From Bacillus sp. NTK034 (GTDB taxonomy: Bacteria > Bacillota > Bacilli > Bacillales > Cytobacillaceae), in the NCBI RefSeq assembly GCF_017303275.1, contig NZ_JAFKOJ010000010.1, positions 1 to 64,000 on the forward strand: a stretch of DNA of 64,000 nucleotides. The letters run 5' to 3'. Position 1 is the stretch's first letter. Each line of letters opens with the position of its first letter. The position numbers and the translations under genes were made by a program. This document shows positions 52,657 through 61,945 of the stretch, piece by piece. A model generated the notes under the pieces. That model was not told where the DNA came from. It was given only the letters and a program-made list of their open reading frames with translations, and made no database searches.

Positions 52657-53553
52657 ATGGAAATCATAAAAGAAGTTAATGCCTATACCCCAGTGATTCC
52701 AAAGAAAAAATACTCACCTGTTAAAGAATTCTTTAAGAATTGGAAAAAGCAAAAAATGGCATTTGGGGCAAGCATTTTTATCCTGCTGCTAATCATCATC
52801 GCCATTATTGGGCCCTATATTGCACCCTATGATCCATATGAGCCCGATTATAATACGACGCTGCAGGGTCCGAGCAATGAACATTGGGCAGGCACAGATG
52901 AATACGGACGAGATATTTTCAGCCGCTTGCTCGTCGGTGCGAGAATTTCACTTGGTGTGAGTTTTCTGGCTGTTTTTTTGGGAGCGGCTGGAGGAATCAT
53001 TCTTGGACTAATGAGCGGTTATTTTGGCGGCTGGCTGGATCGTCTTATTATGCGCGGCAGTGATGTCATGTTTGCGTTTCCGGATCTGCTGCTGGCAATC
53101 GCCATTGTGGCCATTTTAGGACCTGGATTAACAAATGTGGTAATTGCCGTGTCCATTTTCAGCATCCCATCTTTTGCAAGACTGGTGAGGGGTTCGACAT
53201 TAGAGGGGAAAGAGACCGTCTTTGTCGAAGCGGCGAAATCAATGGGAGCCTCGCACCGGAGGATTATGTTCAAGCACATTTTCCCTGAAACACTTGGAAG
53301 CTTAATTGTGTTTATTACGATGAGAATAGGAACGGCAATCTTAGCGGCCTCCAGCCTGAGTTTTCTGGGTCTCGGTGCCAGTCCTGAAACACCGGATTGG
53401 GGTGCTATGCTCAGCCTTGGACGTGATTATTTAGGAACAGCTTCCCATGTTGTCATGATGCCGGGATTAGCGATCTTTTTGACCGTGCTTGCTTTCAATC
53501 TTGTCGGAGATGGGCTCCGGGATGTCCTGGACCCTAAAACGAAGAATGAGTAA
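52657..53553 (+). CDS. ABC transporter permease, DppC type
   Basis: A 298-residue permease of the DppC/OppC type: GPYIAPYDPYEPD after the first helix, EHWAGTDEYGRDIFSRLLVG, and the coupling segment EAAKSMGASHRRIMFKHIFP. C-terminal LGDGLRDVLDP-like ending (VGDGLRDVLDP). It follows the DppB gene by 12 bp with its own GAGGAGGGG site. Confidence 0.93.
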   Translation: MEIIKEVNAYTPVIPKKKYSPVKEFFKNWKKQKMAFGASIFILLLIIIAIIGPYIAPYDPYEPDYNTTLQGPSNEHWAGTDEYGRDIFSRLLVGARISLGVSFLAVFLGAAGGIILGLMSGYFGGWLDRLIMRGSDVMFAFPDLLLAIAIVAILGPGLTNVVIAVSIFSIPSFARLVRGSTLEGKETVFVEAAKSMGASHRRIMFKHIFPETLGSLIVFITMRIGTAILAASSLSFLGLGASPETPDWGAMLSLGRDYLGTASHVVMMPGLAIFLTVLAFNLVGDGLRDVLDPKTKNE

Positions 53554-53568
53554 GGGAGATTGAAGAAA

Positions 53569-54558
53569 ATGGAGAAGCTATTGCAGATAAGCGAGCTGGA
53601 GACGCAATTTAAAAAGGATAAGCAAAAGCTGAAAATTTTGCGGGGTGTCAGTTTTCATATCAATAAAGGAGAGGTACTTGGGCTCGTTGGGGAATCCGGC
53701 TGCGGCAAAAGCTTAACCTCCCTTTCGATCATGAAATTATTTAAAGGCACAAGCGGAGAAATATCGGGCGGAAACATTTCCTTCAAAGGCGAGGATCTTA
53801 CTCATAAATCAGAGAGGGAAATGAGAAAAATCCGGGGAAAACAAATGGCCATGATTTTTCAGGAGCCGATGACTTCCTTAAATCCCGTCATGAAAATAGG
53901 CGAACAGCTGCTGGAGCCCATCCGGCTGCATCTTGATTTAAACGAAAAACAGGCGAAGGAGCATGTGATTTTTATTTTAAAGAAAGTGGGGATTCCCCGG
54001 GCGGAAGAAATCGTTTATGAATTTCCCCATCAGCTTTCTGGAGGAATGCGGCAAAGGATTATGATTGCCATGGCCATGTCCTGCAATCCTCAGCTTCTAA
54101 TAGCAGATGAACCGACGACTGCACTGGATGTAACGATTCAGGCGCAGATACTGGAATTGATGAAACAGCTGCAGCGTGAGGAAGGCATGTCCGTTCTATT
54201 AATTACCCATGATCTGGGTGTAGTGGCGGAAATGTGTGACCGGGTAGCAGTCATGTATGCAGGCCGGGTAGTAGAGGAAGCGAATGTTTTCGATTTATTT
54301 GAAAGCCCTAAGCATCCTTATACGAAAGGACTGATTGGATCTGTTCCAAAAATCGGACAGAGAAAGGATAAACTGACATCCATTAAAGGAAATGTGCCCG
54401 ATCCCGGCAATATGCCCAAGGGCTGCAAATTTGCGCCAAGATGCAATGAGGCCATGGCTATTTGTTTGGAGGAAGAGCCGAGTGCCACTGATTTGGGGAA
54501 TGGGAGAATGTGCAGCTGCTGGATGATTGAAGAAGGGAGGAAGAATGTATATGCCTGA
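53569..54558 (+). CDS. ABC transporter ATPase, DppD type
   Basis: A 329-residue ATPase: Walker A GESGCGKSL, IFQEPMTSLNPV, signature LSGGMRQRIM, Walker B LLIADEPTTALD and a C-terminal oligopeptide-family extension with cysteines (CKFAPRC, ICLEEEP) that in DppD-type ATPases bind an iron-sulfur cluster. ATG 53569 is preferred over the TTG nine bases earlier, which is too near the GGGAG site. It overlaps the next ATPase gene. Confidence 0.93.
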   Translation: MEKLLQISELETQFKKDKQKLKILRGVSFHINKGEVLGLVGESGCGKSLTSLSIMKLFKGTSGEISGGNISFKGEDLTHKSEREMRKIRGKQMAMIFQEPMTSLNPVMKIGEQLLEPIRLHLDLNEKQAKEHVIFILKKVGIPRAEEIVYEFPHQLSGGMRQRIMIAMAMSCNPQLLIADEPTTALDVTIQAQILELMKQLQREEGMSVLLITHDLGVVAEMCDRVAVMYAGRVVEEANVFDLFESPKHPYTKGLIGSVPKIGQRKDKLTSIKGNVPDPGNMPKGCKFAPRCNEAMAICLEEEPSATDLGNGRMCSCWMIEEGRKNVYA

Positions 54559-55519
54559 GACACTGCTGAAAATAAACGGGCTGAAAAAGTCATTCACGCT
54601 TCCGGGCGGCATGTTTGCCAAAAAGAGAACATTAAAGGCAGTTCATGATGTGTCGTTCGGCATCGAGCAGGGAACGACATACAGTCTCGTTGGAGAAAGC
54701 GGGTGCGGCAAGTCTACAACAGGACGGCTGATCTCAAGGCTGCTGACTCCCAGCCACGGTGAAATCTGGATTGATGGCGAAGAAATTTCACAAAAGAAAG
54801 AATCACAGCTGAAATTGGTACGAAAAAAGGTGCAGATGATCTTTCAGGACCCCTATGCATCTCTTAATCCAAGAATGAAAGTAAGAGAGATTATTGCCGA
54901 ACCTCTTGTGATCCATACGAAACTATCAAAAGCCGAACGGCATAGATTAGTCAGCGAAATGCTGGAAGTCGTAGGACTGACAGAACATCATGCCGACCGG
55001 TATGCCCATGAATTCAGCGGCGGCCAGCGCCAGCGGATCGGCATAGCCAGGGCGCTGATTATGAAGCCTAAGCTCATAATAGCTGATGAACCCGTATCCG
55101 CTCTTGATGTTTCCATTCAATCTCAAATCCTGAACTTACTAAAGGATTTGCAGACTGAATTCAATCTTACGTATCTATTTATTTCTCATGATTTAAGTGT
55201 GGTCGAACACATCAGCGACAGCATCGGGGTCATGTATCTTGGCACCATCGTAGAATCAGGGCCAAAGGATGTCATCTTCTCAAATCCGCAGCATCCTTAT
55301 ACAAAAGCACTGTTATCGTCTGTGCCAGTCCCGGATCCGAGGCTGAGAAGGGAGCGGATTGTCCTGCAGGGAGACTTGCCGAGCCCGGTTAACCCGCCTT
55401 CCGCCTGCCGCTTTCATACGAGGTGTCCTGCCTGTATGGATATTTGCAGAACAGTGGAACCAGAGGTGAAAAAAGGGCTGGCTGATGATCATTTTGTTGC
55501 ATGTCATTTAATGGATTAG
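54551..55519 (+). CDS. ABC transporter ATPase, DppF/OppF type
   Basis: A 322-residue ATPase: Walker A GESGCGKST, MIFQDPYASLNPRMKV, signature FSGGQRQRIG, Walker B LIIADEPVSALDVS and the C-terminal CRFHTRCPACMDIC cysteine motif of the oligopeptide group. Either ATG 54545 or 54551 could start it; 54551 gives better spacing from GGGAGG. It overlaps the end of the DppD-type gene by 8 bp. No terminator is obvious before the repeat array that follows. Confidence 0.92.
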   Translation: MPETLLKINGLKKSFTLPGGMFAKKRTLKAVHDVSFGIEQGTTYSLVGESGCGKSTTGRLISRLLTPSHGEIWIDGEEISQKKESQLKLVRKKVQMIFQDPYASLNPRMKVREIIAEPLVIHTKLSKAERHRLVSEMLEVVGLTEHHADRYAHEFSGGQRQRIGIARALIMKPKLIIADEPVSALDVSIQSQILNLLKDLQTEFNLTYLFISHDLSVVEHISDSIGVMYLGTIVESGPKDVIFSNPQHPYTKALLSSVPVPDPRLRRERIVLQGDLPSPVNPPSACRFHTRCPACMDICRTVEPEVKKGLADDHFVACHLMD

Positions 55520-55576
55520 CCAAACGAGCCGATTCAATGAGGTTTTTCTTAAGGATTTTTCGCTCTGCAGGAATTT

Positions 55577-55720
55577 ATCGGTCACTTTGCCGTGTTTATC
55601 GGTCACTTTGCCGTGTTTATCGGTCAACTTTTAATTATATCGGTCAGTTTTCGGAGATATCGGTCAGAATTATATTTTATCGGTCACATTTTTAATATAT
55701 CGGTCACTTGGCGGTATATC
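55577..55720. repeat. ATCGGTCA tandem array, seven copies, 20-21-bp period (right)
   Basis: ATCGGTCA starts at 55577, 55598, 55619, 55639, 55659, 55679 and 55699, with a decayed eighth (ATCAGC) at 55718. The first units read TTTATCGGTCACTTTGCCGTG. This is the same family and copy number as the array at 37325-37455, in the same orientation. It fills the 250-bp gap between the ABC operon and the sugar genes. Confidence 0.88.
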
Positions 55721-55771
55721 AGCATTCCTGCGAATTCACTATAAAAATATAAGAAATAGGAGAGGATTTTC

Positions 55772-56680
55772 ATGAAGGTTGGACTTAGCACGTACAGTTT
55801 AGTAAGAGAATTAAGAGATGGCAATATGACGGTTCTGGATGTGATCGACTGGATTGCCGAAAATGGCGGGGAGCATATGGAAATTGTCCCTTATGGTTTT
55901 TCAGTTGTAGATAATGCGGAGCTGGCACAACAAATTAAGAAGAGAGCAGAAGCAGCCAGGATTGAACTTTCTGCCTATTCCCTGCCGGCAAATTTTGTCC
56001 AGCCAACACAGGAAGCATTCGAACAAGAAGTGGAGAGGCTGAAGGAACATGTGGATATCGTTAATCTCATGGGCATTAAGATTATGCGCCATGATGTAAC
56101 AGCATTTCAGCTGAAGCCGGAAGAAATGACGATTCACTACTTTGAAGAGCATTTTGATAAGTTAGTAGAAGGAAGCCGTCAAATCGCAGATTACGCAGCA
56201 CAATACGGCATTACGACAACCATTGAAAACCACGGTTTCAATGTCCAATCGAGCGACCGTGTACAGCGTGTTATTCATGCGGTTAACCGTCCTAACTTCA
56301 AAACAACTCTCGATGTCGGCAACTTCCTGTGCATTGATGAGGATCCGCTCGTTGGGGTAAAAAAGAATCTAAAATACGCAGCAACGGTCCATTTAAAAGA
56401 TTTCTATATTCGCCCATATTTTGAGAACCCGGGTGATGGAGTCTGGTTCAGAACTGTAAATGAAAACTATCTGCGCGGAGCCATCGTTGGCCACGGAGAT
56501 CTAAATATACGTGAGATTATCAGATTGATAAAAGGATCCGGCTATGACGGTTATCTAACAGTGGAATTTGAAGGCATGGAGGATTGCAGGACCGGTTCCA
56601 AAATTGGCATGGATAACGTAAGAAGGTTATGGAATGAAGTGCAGGCAGTGAATGATTCTAAGCCGGTTTTGAAAGGGTGA
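55772..56680 (+). CDS. sugar phosphate isomerase/epimerase (TIM barrel)
   Basis: A 302-residue TIM-barrel protein of the xylose-isomerase-like/AP-endonuclease-2 superfamily: ITTTIENHGFNVQS (metal Glu), KTTLDVGNFLCIDEDP, TVHLKDFYIRP and YLTVEFEGMED. Such enzymes isomerise, epimerise or cleave keto-sugars with a divalent metal. ATG 55772 follows AGGAGAGG. It overlaps the Gfo/Idh/MocA gene by four bases. Confidence 0.88.
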   Translation: MKVGLSTYSLVRELRDGNMTVLDVIDWIAENGGEHMEIVPYGFSVVDNAELAQQIKKRAEAARIELSAYSLPANFVQPTQEAFEQEVERLKEHVDIVNLMGIKIMRHDVTAFQLKPEEMTIHYFEEHFDKLVEGSRQIADYAAQYGITTTIENHGFNVQSSDRVQRVIHAVNRPNFKTTLDVGNFLCIDEDPLVGVKKNLKYAATVHLKDFYIRPYFENPGDGVWFRTVNENYLRGAIVGHGDLNIREIIRLIKGSGYDGYLTVEFEGMEDCRTGSKIGMDNVRRLWNEVQAVNDSKPVLKG

Positions 56681-57747
56681 AGAAAGTGGAGCCTTTAAGA
56701 GTCTGTATTATAGGAGCCGGATCGATATCTGATATGCACTTCAAGTCCTTTGCCGGCAATTCTGATGCTGTACTGCATGGAGTCTTTGATTATTCTTCGG
56801 AAAGAGCGGAAGCGAAGGCGCTGGAGTATGGAATCAGCCGTGTATATGGGAATATAGGAGAAGTGTATAATGACCCGAATGTTGATGCAGTAAGCATTTG
56901 CACCTGGAATAATAGCCATGCGGAAATTTCTGTTGGAGCACTAAAAGCTGGAAAACACGTTCTGGTAGAAAAGCCTTTGGCCATGAATGTGGAAGAAGCG
57001 CTAAAAGTGGAAGCAGCTGTAAGGAAAAGCGGGAAAACCCTGCAGGTAGGTTTCGTACGGAGGTTTGCTACAAATACAAAAGTATTAAAATCATTTATTG
57101 CCAACGGAACTTTAGGTGACATTTACTATGCAAAAGCATCATGCCTGCGCCGTCTCGGAAATCCCGGGGGCTGGTTTGCAGACAAGGATCGGTCTGGGGG
57201 AGGTCCGTTAATTGACCTTGGTGTCCATGTCATCGATGTATGCTGGTACCTGATGGGCCGCCCTAAAGTGAAGTCGATTTCCGGGAATGTGTACAGCAAG
57301 CTGGGGAACAGAGGGAATGTCGAGAATTTGCGCTTTTATAAAGCGGCAGATTATCAAAAAGACCGTAATACCGTAGAAGATTTAGCAAATGCCCTTATAA
57401 CGTTTGAGAACGGAGCCTCTTTATTTGTGGATGTATCCTATACACTTCATGCGAAGCAAGATGAAATTGGAGTCAAATTATATGGCACAAAAGGAGGCGC
57501 AGAACTTGAGCCTGAATTGGCCATTGTAAGTGAAGAAAATAACACAATCCTTAATATTCATCCGCAGATGGATCATTTAACTTTTGATTTTGCCAATGCC
57601 TTCCAGAATCAGATCGATTCCTTTGTTTCAAGCTGCATAACAGGAACAAATCCACTGGCGCCCGTTGAAGATGGGGTGGAAATGATGAAGATCCTCGCTG
57701 GCATTTATGAAGCGGCTGATAAGAAAAGCGAGGTGACATTTGCTTAA
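56677..57747 (+). CDS. Gfo/Idh/MocA family oxidoreductase
   Basis: A 356-residue dehydrogenase: N-terminal Rossmann fold (VCIIGAGSISDMHFKSF), HVLVEKPLAMNVEEA (the conserved EKP) and QVGFVRRF, then the GGPLIDLGVHVIDVCWYLMG substrate segment. It oxidises or reduces a sugar or polyol with NAD(P). The GTG at 56677 overlaps the previous stop (GTGA); a second GTG at 56686 has a better-spaced site. It is flanked by two TIM-barrel isomerase genes, so the three probably act in sequence on one substrate. Confidence 0.9.
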   Translation: MKKVEPLRVCIIGAGSISDMHFKSFAGNSDAVLHGVFDYSSERAEAKALEYGISRVYGNIGEVYNDPNVDAVSICTWNNSHAEISVGALKAGKHVLVEKPLAMNVEEALKVEAAVRKSGKTLQVGFVRRFATNTKVLKSFIANGTLGDIYYAKASCLRRLGNPGGWFADKDRSGGGPLIDLGVHVIDVCWYLMGRPKVKSISGNVYSKLGNRGNVENLRFYKAADYQKDRNTVEDLANALITFENGASLFVDVSYTLHAKQDEIGVKLYGTKGGAELEPELAIVSEENNTILNIHPQMDHLTFDFANAFQNQIDSFVSSCITGTNPLAPVEDGVEMMKILAGIYEAADKKSEVTFA

Positions 57748-58636
57748 AATGGAGACTGTAAAACTCTCAAATAAAATTGGTGTGATGGTGGATAGCCTGC
57801 GGATGCCCTTGTATGAAGGACTTAAAGTCTGCAGGGATATGGGGGCTGATGGTGTACAAATATATGCGGTGGAAGGAGAAATGGCTCCTGAAAATATGGA
57901 TCAGAACTCCCGGAAACATCTTAAGAACTATTTGGAATCCATTGGTCTTGAAATTTCTGCCCTTTGCGGTGACCTTGGGGGGCATGGGTTTCAGGATGCT
58001 GAGCAAAATCCAATGAAGATCGAAAAATCCAAACGCATTTTGGATCTTGCAGCAGAATTGGGAACAAATATTGTGACGACGCATATTGGCATTATTCCTG
58101 AAGTGCAGGACAACCCCATCTATGAAGCCATGCAGACAGCATGTGAAGAACTGGCTGTTTATGCAAAAAGCATGAATGCCTACTTTGCCATTGAGACAGG
58201 TCCTGAACCATCCGCCAGGCTTAAAAACTTTTTGGATACTCTGAGCACGAATGGGGTATCAGTTAATTTCGATCCGGCGAATATGGTGATGGTAACCGGA
58301 GATGACCCGGCAGATGGTGTCAGGCTCTTAAAGGATTATATTGTCCACACACATGTGAAGGATGGAAAGAGGCTTAAGCCTGCTGATCCCCGTGATGTAT
58401 ACGGGTTCCTTGGATATGGCGGCGGCACAGACCATGAGGAAATTGCCGAAATGGTTGCCACAGGTGAGTATTTTAGGGAGATGCCGCCCGGTAAGGGAGA
58501 AGTTGATTTCGGGGCTTACTTCAATGCTTTGAACGAAATTAATTATCAAGGGTACTTGACGATTGAAAGAGAAGTGAATCAAAATCCAATAAGTGATATC
58601 TCAGAAGCGGTAGGATTCATTAAAAGCTTTAGGTAA
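57740..58636 (+). CDS. second sugar phosphate isomerase/epimerase (TIM barrel)
   Basis: A 298-residue TIM-barrel protein related to the first but divergent: IGVMVDSLRMPLYEG, AIETGPEPSARL (metal Glu), VNFDPANMVMVTGDDP, VHTHVKDGKR and YLTIEREV. It overlaps the dehydrogenase gene by eight bases if the TTG at 57740 is the start; ATG 57749 is an alternative. Together with the dehydrogenase it resembles sets that act through 3-keto-glycosides or inositol-like intermediates. Confidence 0.88.
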   Translation: MLKMETVKLSNKIGVMVDSLRMPLYEGLKVCRDMGADGVQIYAVEGEMAPENMDQNSRKHLKNYLESIGLEISALCGDLGGHGFQDAEQNPMKIEKSKRILDLAAELGTNIVTTHIGIIPEVQDNPIYEAMQTACEELAVYAKSMNAYFAIETGPEPSARLKNFLDTLSTNGVSVNFDPANMVMVTGDDPADGVRLLKDYIVHTHVKDGKRLKPADPRDVYGFLGYGGGTDHEEIAEMVATGEYFREMPPGKGEVDFGAYFNALNEINYQGYLTIEREVNQNPISDISEAVGFIKSFR

Positions 58637-58687
58637 ATGGATTCATGCTTTGAACAAAGTGTATAATGAGATAGGGATTTCCAATGT

Positions 58688-58725
58688 AAGCTTCCAAAAG
58701 GGATTACTCTTTTGGAAGCTTTACC
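58688..58725 (+). terminator. hairpin after the sugar gene trio
   Basis: AAGCTTCCAAAA (58688-58699) pairs with TTTTGGAAGCTT (58710-58721). The tail is only weakly T-rich. It separates the trio from the ROK gene. Confidence 0.7.
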
Positions 58726-58860
58726 GGACTTGCACAGAAAAGTGATTAAGTTTTAAAGGATGATGTTGGTTTTTCCAATGAAGGCAAGAGTCAACACGAT
58801 TCTTTAAATGCACCTTCAGAGTTGGAAGTCTAAATCTGCAGGCATAAAGAAGGTAGGATA

Positions 58861-60015
58861 ATGGAGAAGCACGATCAGCTTTTAATGAAAAGACAAAATA
58901 AAAATCTTGTTCTGGATATTTTAAAGACCAAATCTCCTATATCGAGAATTGATATTGCAAAAATGACGGGGATGAGCCCGACTTCCATAACACGAATTGT
59001 CACTGAGCTTCAGCTGCAGGGTTACCTGAGGGAAACAGAAGCAGTTGCATCCGGAGTAGGGAGAAAAGCAACCTTGCTGGAAGTTCGCGGAGATGTGTTT
59101 TATACAGTTGGCATTGAAATTGACAAATCCCTGCTGAAGATTGGTATTGTCAATTATATTGGAGAAATGGTTTCATTACATAAGAGTAAAAGAAATGAAT
59201 CAGAGAGTTATATGGAAACGCTTCAAAAAATAAATGCGGTCATTCGAAAGATCATGGATGAAAACGAGATTCCTGCTGCTAAAATAATGGGCCTGGCAGT
59301 CGGTTTGCCAGGATATATAGATTATAAAAACGGTATTGTGAAGGTATCGGATCAGTTAAAGTGGAAAGATGCAAGCCTGGCTGAAGATCTGCAAAAGCTT
59401 ACCTCTTTTAATGTCATTGTTGATAATGAATTAAAAATGAAGATTGTGGCTGAGAGCTTTACAGGCAAAGCGAAGGATACGCAGAATTCCATATTAGTAG
59501 GAATTGGTTCCGGAATTGGTTCTTCTATCATGCTTAATGGAGAAATTTACAGAGGGGAAACCAATAATGCAGGGGAAATCGGGCATACGGTGATTGACCC
59601 TACAGGCAATGTCTGCAATTGCGGCAAAATAGGCTGTCTCGCAACCTATATTTCTGAAGGAGCGATTCTTGCTGACAGCAGGAAGGTGAAGGATATTTCT
59701 TCTATAGAAGATGTGTTCCAATCCTATCGGGACCGAGAGCCCTGGGCACTAAATATTATGGATAGAGCCTCTACTTATATTGCTTTGGCCATCAGCAATC
59801 TCCTCTGTCTATATAATCCTGAAGTCATTATTCTAAGCGGCAATACGATTGAAAAACTGCCTGAAATGAAGGAAGCCATTGAGCAAAAATGCGAGTTATA
59901 TATATGGGAGCCGTTGAAGCAGACAGTGAGAATTGTATATTCAGAATTAAGTGATTATGGAGTTGTGCTAGGTTCGGCAATACAGGCCCAAAATCTTATG
60001 CTGGAGCTTGAGTAG
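58861..60015 (+). CDS. ROK family transcriptional regulator
   Basis: A 384-residue NagC/XylR-type ROK protein: N-terminal winged helix (SRIDIAKMTGMSPTSITRIV), then a sugar-kinase-like domain with LAVGLPGYIDYKNG, LVGIGSGIGSSIMLNG, NNAGEIGHTVIDP and the zinc motif CNCGKIGC. The Glu that usually follows GC(L) is Ala here. ATG 58861 follows GAAGG. It probably regulates the surrounding sugar and asparaginase genes in response to a sugar. Confidence 0.9.
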   Translation: MEKHDQLLMKRQNKNLVLDILKTKSPISRIDIAKMTGMSPTSITRIVTELQLQGYLRETEAVASGVGRKATLLEVRGDVFYTVGIEIDKSLLKIGIVNYIGEMVSLHKSKRNESESYMETLQKINAVIRKIMDENEIPAAKIMGLAVGLPGYIDYKNGIVKVSDQLKWKDASLAEDLQKLTSFNVIVDNELKMKIVAESFTGKAKDTQNSILVGIGSGIGSSIMLNGEIYRGETNNAGEIGHTVIDPTGNVCNCGKIGCLATYISEGAILADSRKVKDISSIEDVFQSYRDREPWALNIMDRASTYIALAISNLLCLYNPEVIILSGNTIEKLPEMKEAIEQKCELYIWEPLKQTVRIVYSELSDYGVVLGSAIQAQNLMLELE

Positions 60016-60043
60016 AAAAGCCAATTTTAAGGAGAGAACTGAA

Positions 60044-61060
60044 TTGAAATTTACTGCATTAGTAGAGGAAGTCAGGGGAGGGATCGTTGAGAATATACAT
60101 ACCGGGATTATTTGCGGTGTGGATGATCAATTGGAATCCTTTTATCAGGTTGGTGATGAAGAGCATTACACATACTTTCGCTCTGCATCTAAGCCAATCC
60201 AGGCGCTGCCGGTCTTTCTGACTGATATAATTGAGAAGTACGGATTAACAGAGCAGGAAGCTGCATTGTTTACAGCCTCCCATCGGGGAGAGCCCTATCA
60301 TATTGAGGCTCTTGAATCCATGTTAACCAAACTCCCTGTAAAGGAAGAAGAACTTTATTGCCCTCCATCTTATCCTTTAAATATACAGCCAAGAGAAGAG
60401 ATGATCAGACAAGGGAAACAGAAAAGGAAGCTTTATCACAATTGCGCCGGCAAACACATGGGATTTATTACAGTATGCCGTGAATGGGGATTTCCAGTGG
60501 AGGGATACTGGAAAGAAGACCATCCTTTGCAAAAGCACATCATGGATATTCTTTCTCATTTATCGGGCATCCCCGTCTCTGCTATTCATATTGGTATTGA
60601 TGGCTGCGGGGCGCCCGTTTTTGCCATTCCTTTAAATAGGATGTCTGAAGTATACCTGAAGCTGGCTTGTCCCGATCTGATTCAAGATCCCCGGCTGCAG
60701 CAGGCAGTTATTAAGATGACGGGCATTATGAATAACCAGTTTAATATGGTTGCCTCACAGCATTTTATCTGTTCGATTTTATTGGAAGACAAGAATATTG
60801 TAGCTAAAGGCGGAGCGCAGGGTGTGTATTGCTTCGGACTAAAAAAAGAACGGGCTGGATTTGCCCTCAAAGTATTAAATGGATCTGAGGACGTCTGGCC
60901 AAACATTGTAGCATCTATTCTTGAACAAATACACTACAGCAATCATGACACCATAAAAAAGCTGAGAAGCCTGAGACCTTCCGTTATTCGAAATGATGCT
61001 GGAATAGAAGTGGGATCTATAAAGGAAATATTCCAGTCAGAGAAATTGCCATTAAATTAA
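60044..61060 (+). CDS. asparaginase II family protein (PF06089)
   Basis: A 338-residue protein of the thermolabile/Rhizobium-type asparaginase II family: FRSASKPIQALPVF, FTASHRGEPYHIEAL, HNCAGKHMGFITVCREWG, IGIDGCGAPVFAIPLNRM. These enzymes hydrolyse asparagine and use a Ser/Lys site unlike classical L-asparaginases. TTG 60044 is chosen, with AAGGAG nine bases upstream. Its place after a ROK regulator and sugar genes hints at an Asn-containing conjugate as substrate, but that is a guess. Confidence 0.87.
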   Translation: MKFTALVEEVRGGIVENIHTGIICGVDDQLESFYQVGDEEHYTYFRSASKPIQALPVFLTDIIEKYGLTEQEAALFTASHRGEPYHIEALESMLTKLPVKEEELYCPPSYPLNIQPREEMIRQGKQKRKLYHNCAGKHMGFITVCREWGFPVEGYWKEDHPLQKHIMDILSHLSGIPVSAIHIGIDGCGAPVFAIPLNRMSEVYLKLACPDLIQDPRLQQAVIKMTGIMNNQFNMVASQHFICSILLEDKNIVAKGGAQGVYCFGLKKERAGFALKVLNGSEDVWPNIVASILEQIHYSNHDTIKKLRSLRPSVIRNDAGIEVGSIKEIFQSEKLPLN

Positions 61061-61093
61061 GTGAATTCCAGCACTATTAAAGGAGATACATAC

Positions 61094-61780
61094 ATGTTAA
61101 TAGAAGTGATCGCAGATACCCTAAGTGATGCGCTAATTGCCCAGGAAGCCGGCGCAGGCAGAATTGAACTGGTAACCGGTCTCTCAGAGGGGGGGCTGAC
61201 ACCAGGCTATGGTGTCATTGAAAGAGTGTGCAGGGAATTAAGGATTCCCGTGAATGTGATGATACGTCCGCACAGCCGCGGGTTTTGCTATTCGGAAGAA
61301 GACATTGAAATTATGATTCAGGATATTAAAATATGCAATAAATCAGGAGCAGCAGGTGTAGTATTGGGCGTTCTCACACCTGACCATAAAGTACATAACG
61401 ATCATTTAAAGCGGCTAATCGATGCAGCAGGTGGGTTGGATATAACTTTCCATAGGGCATTTGATGAGGCTGATGATCAATTTGCAGCTTTGGAAAGTCT
61501 AAAGCAGTATCCGCAAATTTCGAGAATTCTTACATCCGGAGGCCGGAGAAGTGCTGCAGATGCAGCAGAAAGACTAAAGAGCCTGCATGAGCTTACAGCA
61601 AATAGTCATTTAAAGATCATGGCGGGCGCGGGGCTTTCAATTGAAAATATCCGTGCATTTTTGGATGAGGTGCCTGTATCTGAAGTTCATTTCGGTACAG
61701 GAGTCCGTGTGAAATCCAGCTATGAGCATGCAATTGATCCTGAGAGGGTGCTGAAGGTAAAGAAAATTATCGGTGCATAA
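61094..61780 (+). CDS. cutC: CutC family protein
   Basis: A 228-residue TIM-barrel CutC protein: LIEVIADTLSDALIAQEAGA, RIELVTGLSEGGLTPGYG, VNVMIRPHSRGFCYSEEDIE, DITFHRAFDE, RILTSGGRRSA and HFGTGVR. ATG 61094 follows AAAGGAG. Named for copper homeostasis in E. coli, but that role is doubtful; here it sits at the end of a sugar-related group, so it may act on a sugar or glycoside. Confidence 0.9.
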   Translation: MLIEVIADTLSDALIAQEAGAGRIELVTGLSEGGLTPGYGVIERVCRELRIPVNVMIRPHSRGFCYSEEDIEIMIQDIKICNKSGAAGVVLGVLTPDHKVHNDHLKRLIDAAGGLDITFHRAFDEADDQFAALESLKQYPQISRILTSGGRRSAADAAERLKSLHELTANSHLKIMAGAGLSIENIRAFLDEVPVSEVHFGTGVRVKSSYEHAIDPERVLKVKKIIGA

Positions 61781-61888
61781 TGGGGAAAGGGCTTTAGCGG
61801 AATGCAGCCTGCTGAGTAATGTGGTATTACGTGTGATGGGTTAGTATTTGTAACCCTTACTAAAATAAAAATATTACATTAAAAAAAT

Positions 61889-61919
61889 GACAGGTACTAA
61901 TTACACCTGTCTTTTTTTA
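61889..61919. terminator. rho-independent terminator between cutC and the HAD gene
   Basis: GACAGGT (61889-61895) pairs with ACCTGTC (61905-61911), followed by seven T residues on the + strand and preceded by an A-run, so it can serve both convergent genes. Confidence 0.87.
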
Positions 61920-61945
61920 TTACGAAAAGTCACTATTAAATTACC

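Noticed and set aside
55501..55695. 64-residue protein with repeated SLCRVYR
   Set aside because: It is a translation of the ATCGGTCA array; the repetition comes from the DNA repeat and there is no ribosome binding site.
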